DNA of 8,102 nucleotides from Devosia sp. Lineage in GTDB: Bacteria; Pseudomonadota; Alphaproteobacteria; Rhizobiales; Devosiaceae. Under the pieces are notes generated by a model. The model ran no database searches. It saw only the letters and a list, made by a program, of their open reading frames with translations, and was not told where the DNA came from. Below are positions 4,980 through 8,102 of this stretch, in pieces (position 1 is the stretch's first letter; each line of letters starts with the position of its first letter). The stretch is from NCBI GenBank assembly GCA_016793415.1, contig JAEUMC010000429.1, positions 1-8,102 on the forward strand. Direction: 5' to 3'. The position numbers were made by a program, and so were the translations under genes.

Positions 4980-5393
4980 ATGTCGACTGAAGTTCTTGAA
5001 TACCGACCTACTCAGGACGAACCGTTTATGAACCCGCGCCAGCGGGAGTACTTCCGGCAGAAGCTGGAGCGGTGGAAGGAAGAAATCCTTCGGGAAAGCC
5101 GCGAAACGCTCGAGAACCTGCAGGAAGAAAGCCAGAACCATCCGGACATGGCCGACCGCGCCTCCTCGGAGAGCGACCGGGCACTCGAGCTTCGTACGCG
5201 TGATCGGCAGCGCAAGCTGATTTCAAAGATCGATGCGGCGCTCAAGCGGATCGAGGATGGCACCTACGGCTATTGCGAAGAAACCGGCGATCCGATCGGG
5301 ATCGCCCGGCTCGACGCCCGGCCGATCGCCACGCTCTCCCTGGAAGCCCAGGAAATGCACGAGCGGCGCGAGAAGGTGTACCGCGACGAATGA
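4980..5393 (+). CDS. dksA: RNA polymerase-binding transcription factor DksA
   Basis: DksA inserts into the secondary channel of RNA polymerase and, with ppGpp, retunes promoters during nutrient stress. The 137 aa product has the N-terminal MNPRQREYFRQKLERWKEEI helix and the long coiled coil. The coiled-coil tip MADRAS keeps the catalytic-type Asp59 and Ala61. The globular domain reads GTYGYCEETGDPIGIARLDARP. Only the first of the four usual zinc cysteines remains (Cys99); the others are Thr102, Ser120 and Ala123. Loss of zinc ligands is known in alphaproteobacterial DksA proteins, so the protein is probably functional without zinc. The start at 4980 has a weak Shine-Dalgarno (GGA, 11 bases upstream); Met17 is a less likely start because the preceding residues look family-like. 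It lies downstream of fliX and is closed by a strong terminator. Confidence 0.95.
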   Translation: MSTEVLEYRPTQDEPFMNPRQREYFRQKLERWKEEILRESRETLENLQEESQNHPDMADRASSESDRALELRTRDRQRKLISKIDAALKRIEDGTYGYCEETGDPIGIARLDARPIATLSLEAQEMHERREKVYRDE

Positions 5394-5398
5394 CAAAG

Positions 5399-5430
5399 AG
5401 GGCCCGCAGCGATGCGGGCCTTGTTGTTTT
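5399..5430 (+). terminator. Intrinsic terminator of dksA
   Basis: GGCCCGCA (5401-5408) and TGCGGGCC (5413-5420) form a perfect 8-bp stem with a GCGA loop, followed by TTGTTGTTTT. It starts 7 bases after the dksA stop. On the minus strand it is followed by CTCTTT, so it may also slow transcripts from the convergent gene ending at 5457. Confidence 0.9.
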
Positions 5431-5456
5431 CCGGGTGGTTGAACGACCAGGGCGCT

Positions 5457-5960
5457 TCAGCGGCCGAGCAGCATGGCGAGCTTGGCTCCAACCATTCGCG
5501 TCACGAACCTGAGCGGCGTGCCGCTGACGCTCGGCAGGTCGCTGGGCAGCGTGACACCGGCAGGGACAAACCTGGTCTGGATCCGCATCTCCAGCGGTGG
5601 CGCCGGGGGCTCGATGCGGTCGCGATAGACCGGCGTCCAGTGCAGGATCGGATCGAGCCGCGCCAGCATGGCCGAGTTGCAGCAGCTGGCGACCATGCGT
5701 TGCGTGGTCGAGGCCGGCTTGAGCTTGTAACCCTCGAGCAGCTCGGCGCCTCTGGTGCAGCGCACTCGGTCGTTACGATAGAGCGCATAGGGCGTGCCGG
5801 CGCCGGCATCCAGAATTGCCGGCGCGCCGGGCAGGGCCTCGATCAGCCGGGAGCCGGCCTGGCAGTCGTCGCAGTGGCAGACAACGCTGATCACCGGCGT
5901 GCCGGTAAGCTCGAGCTCGACTTTGCCGCAGGCGCAGCGGGCCATGTAGCGTGCCGTCAT
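5457..5960 (-). CDS. GFA-like cysteine-rich zinc-site protein (Mss4-like fold)
   Basis: This 167 aa protein resembles the glutathione-dependent formaldehyde-activating (GFA/CENP-V) family in its first half. CxC at Cys9/Cys11 (ARCACGKVELEL) and CHCDDC at Cys28/30/33 are the expected zinc-binding motifs on a beta-rich Mss4-like fold. The C-terminal half differs. Instead of the usual FC..CGS pair it has a lone Cys68 and an adjacent Cys93-Cys94 (ASCCNSAML), as in a related uncharacterised family that I believe is DUF6151. Activity on formaldehyde or glutathione should not be assumed. Its ATG at 5960 overlaps the tetR stop by four bases (ATGA), with no clear separate ribosome-binding site, so it is co-translated with tetR. 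Met6 at 5945 is an alternative start. It converges on dksA. Confidence 0.8.
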   Translation of the reverse strand: MTARYMARCACGKVELELTGTPVISVVCHCDDCQAGSRLIEALPGAPAILDAGAGTPYALYRNDRVRCTRGAELLEGYKLKPASTTQRMVASCCNSAMLARLDPILHWTPVYRDRIEPPAPPLEMRIQTRFVPAGVTLPSDLPSVSGTPLRFVTRMVGAKLAMLLGR

Positions 5961-6616
5961 CGCTGCCGGCTGCCATAGGCGGCGAGGAACACCCGCACAC
6001 CGGCTTCGGCGTTGCGGCGCAGTTCAGCCGCGGATGGAATGGCGGCGTCGCCGAGCAGCATGGCCTGGTTCAGCGGCGCCGACATGATCAGCCAGTTGAA
6101 ATGCTCCGCGGCGGTTGCCGGGTCACCGATCGTCAGCAGGCCGCGGGCCGCGAGGTTTTCGAACACCGCGGCCAGCATCTTCATGGCGCGGGCAGGGCCG
6201 CGCTCGTAGAGCACCCGGGCCAGCTCCGGGAAGCGCGTCACTTCGCCGATCACCAGTCGACGCAACTGCATGATGCGCGGCGTCAGCACCACCGTAAGCT
6301 GGCGGAGGGCGTATTCGACCAGGTAGTCGGCGAGGTCCTCGTCGGCGCCGAGCTGGGCCACATCGTTGTGCACGGTGTCGCCGGCGCCGGTGGTCATGCC
6401 GCCGACGATCTCGATGAACAGCGCTTCCTTCGAAGAGAAGTGCTTGTAGACGGTCTGCTTGGACACCGCGGAGAGGGCGGCGATCTCGTCCATGTTGGTG
6501 CCGAGATAGCCGCTCTTCAGGAACACCTCGGTAGCCGCATCGAGGATCGCCCGGCGTTTGCGGGCCGAGCGGCCGTCGCCTTCCGCATCCGCCTGTTCGT
6601 TCACTTCCAGCCCCAT
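5957..6616 (-). CDS. TetR/AcrR family transcriptional regulator
   Basis: This is a DNA-binding repressor of the TetR family, 219 aa from the ATG at 6616. The N-terminal helix-turn-helix domain is clear: RRAILDAATEVFLKSGYLGT (21-40), MDEIAALSAVSKQTVYKHFS (42-61) and SKEALF. The C-terminal ligand and dimerisation domain (about 85-215) includes LRRLVIGEVTRFPELARVLYERGP, a pattern common in AefR-like TetR C-terminal domains. The frame is open to an ATG at 6658, but the best promoter (TTGTCA/TACTGT) would start transcription near 6653, downstream of that codon, so 6616 is preferred. It is divergent from the alpha/beta hydrolase gene across two operator-like palindromes. It overlaps the GFA-like gene. 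It probably represses itself and the hydrolase-VOC genes; the ligand is unknown. Confidence 0.93.
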   Translation of the reverse strand: MGLEVNEQADAEGDGRSARKRRAILDAATEVFLKSGYLGTNMDEIAALSAVSKQTVYKHFSSKEALFIEIVGGMTTGAGDTVHNDVAQLGADEDLADYLVEYALRQLTVVLTPRIMQLRRLVIGEVTRFPELARVLYERGPARAMKMLAAVFENLAARGLLTIGDPATAAEHFNWLIMSAPLNQAMLLGDAAIPSAAELRRNAEAGVRVFLAAYGSRQR

Positions 6617-6651
6617 CGATCCGCCACTTTCCGAGAAATCCACAGCCGCGA

Positions 6652-6681
6652 TTGACATCACAGTACTGGACAGTCTAGTTT
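6652..6681 (+). promoter_or_regulatory. Predicted promoter of the hydrolase-VOC operon
   Basis: A consensus -35 TTGACA (6652-6657) is followed after 18 bases by TAGTTT (6676-6681), a weak -10. The predicted start near 6688 is just before the strong palindrome at 6693-6717. The promoter overlaps the divergent tetR promoter. The -10 is the uncertain part. Confidence 0.45.
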
Positions 6682-6688
6682 CTGACAA
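6660..6688 (-). promoter_or_regulatory. Predicted promoter of tetR
   Basis: On the minus strand TTGTCA (6688-6683) and TACTGT (6665-6660) are separated by exactly 17 bases. The operator-like palindrome at 6665-6679 occupies the spacer, which fits autorepression. Confidence 0.6.
6665..6679. promoter_or_regulatory. TetR operator 1 (imperfect)
   Basis: ACTGGAC-A-GTCTAGT is a palindrome with one mismatched pair. It shares the ACTGGAC-N-GTC core with the perfect site at 6693-6717; the centres are 33 bp apart, about three helical turns, so the two sites face the same side of the DNA. It lies inside both predicted promoters. Confidence 0.65.
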
Positions 6689-6692
6689 CAGC

Positions 6693-6717
6693 ACAGAACT
6701 GGACGGTCCAGTTCTGT
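6693..6717. promoter_or_regulatory. TetR operator 2 (perfect palindrome)
   Basis: ACAGAACTGGAC and GTCCAGTTCTGT are 12-bp perfect arms around a single G. Long perfect palindromes between a tetR gene and its divergent target are typical operators of the family. It lies immediately downstream of the predicted hydrolase transcription start and upstream of the tetR -35. Confidence 0.8.
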
Positions 6718-6760
6718 TGGCGGTGACGAGAGTCGCTGCTAGGGCAGGGAGAGGGTTTGA

Positions 6761-7729
6761 ATGCCGAACCGACGCTTGATGCTGGTTGCCGCGGCGATTG
6801 GGGCGCTTGCCCTGCCGATCCCCGCGACGCCGGCCCAGACTGCAACCAAAGCGCAGACCGATAATCCGATCGCAGGAGATGTTTCGATGACTGATGCCAG
6901 CAAGTCCGCCACCCTCAAGGTTCCTGGCGCGACACTCTACTATGAGGTCAAGGGCCGCGGCCCGATGCTGCTGATCATCCCGGGCGGTCCGCAGGATGCC
7001 GGCGTGTTCGCCGAGCTGTCGCAGCAGCTGGCCGATCGCTACACCGTCGTCGCCTACGATCCGCGCGGCAACTCGCGCTCGACATTCGACGGCGAGATCA
7101 AGCCGCTGCTGATGGACCAGCAGGCGGATGACGCCGCGGCGCTGATCGAGGCGCTCGGCAGCGGTCCGGCCTATGTGTTCGGTACCAGCGGTGGCGCGCA
7201 GATCGGACTCAATCTGGCCGCGCGGCATCCGAACCTGGTCAAGGCTCTGGTGGCGCACGAGCCACCCTCGATGATGCTGATGGATGACCCGAGCGAGGCG
7301 GTGGCGGCCGACAAGGCGCTCTACGACACCTACCTCAAGGATGGCGTCGACGCAGCGATGGGGATGTTCTTCTCGATGAACGGGCTCGATGCAGGCAGCG
7401 ACGCGTCCAAAGCGCCGCCGGAGTTCGAGATGCCACCGGAAGAAGCGGAGACTTTCGCCCGGGTGAGCGGCAATTTCGAGTACTGGCTGGCACACGGCAT
7501 GCTGCCGCTGTCGCTCTATGTGCCGGATGTGGCGACGCTCAAGGCGGGCAGTCCGCGCATCATGGTCGCCATCGGCGAGGCATCGGCGGGCCAACCGATC
7601 GAGGAGATGAGCCTGGCCATCAGCAACAAGCTTGGCATCAAGGCGACACCGTTCCCCGGCGATCACATGGGCTTTGGTCCAAACGCTGCCGCGTTCGCCG
7701 CCGCGCTCGACAGATCGTTCGCCAACTGA
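6761..7729 (+). CDS. Alpha/beta hydrolase, possibly exported
   Basis: This serine hydrolase has the alpha/beta fold and an unknown substrate. From 6761 it has 322 aa. Residues 1-31 look like a Sec signal peptide (MPNRR, then LMLVAAAIGALALPIP, small residues near 22-31). The catalytic domain starts about residue 50. The oxyanion segment is IIPGGP (72-77, Pro replacing the usual His of HGGP), then AYDPRGNSRS (98-107). The nucleophile elbow is GTSGG with Ser143. His302 in FPGDHMGF is the likely catalytic histidine. The acid is probably Glu273 in AIGEAS, or a nearby residue. GGGAGAGGG precedes the ATG at 6761. A second in-frame ATG at 6887 (Met43) has AGGAG with ideal 8-base spacing and would give a 280 aa cytoplasmic enzyme. 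It is divergent from tetR and followed after 11 bases by a VOC gene. Confidence 0.92.
   Translation: MPNRRLMLVAAAIGALALPIPATPAQTATKAQTDNPIAGDVSMTDASKSATLKVPGATLYYEVKGRGPMLLIIPGGPQDAGVFAELSQQLADRYTVVAYDPRGNSRSTFDGEIKPLLMDQQADDAAALIEALGSGPAYVFGTSGGAQIGLNLAARHPNLVKALVAHEPPSMMLMDDPSEAVAADKALYDTYLKDGVDAAMGMFFSMNGLDAGSDASKAPPEFEMPPEEAETFARVSGNFEYWLAHGMLPLSLYVPDVATLKAGSPRIMVAIGEASAGQPIEEMSLAISNKLGIKATPFPGDHMGFGPNAAAFAAALDRSFAN
6874..6889 (+). promoter_or_regulatory. Internal ribosome-binding site and alternative hydrolase start
   Basis: AGGAG (6874-6878) lies eight bases before an in-frame ATG at 6887. The signal is at least as strong as the one at the annotated start. It would yield MTDASKSATLKV..., where homology to ordinary cytoplasmic hydrolases would be expected to begin. 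Which start is used decides the cell location of the enzyme. Confidence 0.5.
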
Positions 7730-7740
7730 AGGGAAACGCC

Positions 7741-8102
7741 ATGCATATCCAGTTCGCCGAGTTGCCGGTGTTCGACCAGGATCGAGCCATTGGCTTCTAT
7801 GTCGACAATTTCGGCTGCGAGGTGGCGGCCGATGCGCCGATGGGCGCGGACGGCTGGCGCTGGGTGGAGGTGAAGTTCACCGGCGCGCGCACGGCGCTGC
7901 ACTTCCTTCGCCGCCCCGACGATGAGCCGTCGGCAGAACCGGTGCTGGTGCTGGTCGAGGCCGATGTGACGGGGACGATCGAACGGCTCCGTGCCAAGGG
8001 CGTCGAGATCATCACCGAGCCGGGGGAAGCCCCCTGGCAGCCGGGCCGCGTCGTCGCGGAGTTCCGCGACAGCGAGGGCAACCGGATGGTGCTCGGCAGC
8101 CA
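7741..8102 (+). CDS. VOC (glyoxalase/bleomycin resistance fold) protein, 3' truncated by window
   Basis: The frame is open from the ATG at 7741 to the window edge, giving 120 complete codons without a stop. The start has AAGGGA seven bases upstream and lies 11 bases after the hydrolase stop, so the two form an operon. The product shows VOC-fold elements: LPVFDQDRAIGFYVDNFGCEV (strand and helix of the first beta-alpha-beta unit), GWRWVEVKF, TALHFL, VLVLVEADVTGTIERLRAKG, and FRDSEGNRMVLGS near the end. VOC proteins include glyoxalases, dioxygenases and antibiotic-binding proteins; the substrate cannot be told from the sequence. It is probably controlled by the TetR repressor. It is likely close to complete, since family members are about 120-140 aa. 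Confidence 0.9.
   Translation, partial: MHIQFAELPVFDQDRAIGFYVDNFGCEVAADAPMGADGWRWVEVKFTGARTALHFLRRPDDEPSAEPVLVLVEADVTGTIERLRAKGVEIITEPGEAPWQPGRVVAEFRDSEGNRMVLGS

Noticed and set aside
5957..7666. A 569-codon minus-strand frame extending tetR through the hydrolase gene
   Set aside because: The extension beyond 6658 is antisense to a clear hydrolase, crosses the tetR promoter and both operators, and is Arg/His-rich noise. The tetR gene starts at 6616 or at most 6658.
1..8102. Mobile elements, CRISPR arrays, tRNA or rRNA genes
   Set aside because: I saw no transposase or integrase motif, no direct-repeat array and no tRNA-like cloverleaf or rRNA segment. The repeats present are short isolated palindromes.

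Overview
The window is GC-rich and looks alphaproteobacterial. The best evidence is a gene set and control sites typical of Caulobacter-like flagellar regulation: fliX next to dksA, divergent from flgI and a single-domain flgJ/cheL-type gene. A perfect CtrA box (TTAA-N7-TTAAC), a sigma-54 promoter and repeated FlbD/ftr-like palindromes lie between them. The flagellin also has the short, alphaproteobacterial style of N-terminus. I cannot name a genus from sequence alone.

Layout. From 1 to about 4230 the minus strand carries flagellar genes. Read in transcription order they are flgI (374 aa), a flgJ-like rod-binding protein (115 aa), a FlgN/FlbY-like coiled-coil protein (157 aa), a proline-rich orphan protein (about 108 aa) and a 520-residue flagellin that ends in a strong intrinsic terminator at 1-28. 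The first three form a tightly overlapping operon (TGATG and ATGA junctions). The 4230-4447 intergenic region is a divergent control hub. It holds the flgI sigma-54 promoter, a possible IHF site, two ftr-like palindromes and one CtrA box between the palindromes. fliX and dksA then run on the plus strand, with dksA closed by an intrinsic terminator at 5399-5430.

From 5457 to the right edge there is an unrelated metabolic/regulatory cassette. A minus-strand tetR family gene is translationally coupled (ATGA) to a GFA-like zinc-site protein. It is divergent from a plus-strand alpha/beta hydrolase followed by a VOC/glyoxalase-fold gene that runs off the window. The tetR-hydrolase gap has two inverted repeats sharing a GGAC-N-GTC core, centred 33 bp apart and overlapping both predicted promoters. 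This suggests an autoregulated, ligand-inducible detoxification or catabolic switch.

How the parts work together. In Caulobacter, CtrA starts the flagellar cascade and FliX couples structural assembly to the sigma-54 activator FlbD. FlbD acts through ftr elements. Here a CGGCA-N5-TGCCG palindrome occurs in three noncoding gaps (four copies, one with a single mismatch), each in front of a flagellar or presumed flagellar gene. One copy overlaps the likely fliX core promoter, which suggests a feedback loop. I found no mobile elements, CRISPR arrays, tRNA or rRNA genes. The window is mostly recognisable biology; the more novel material is in the regulatory sites and the orphan proline-rich gene.
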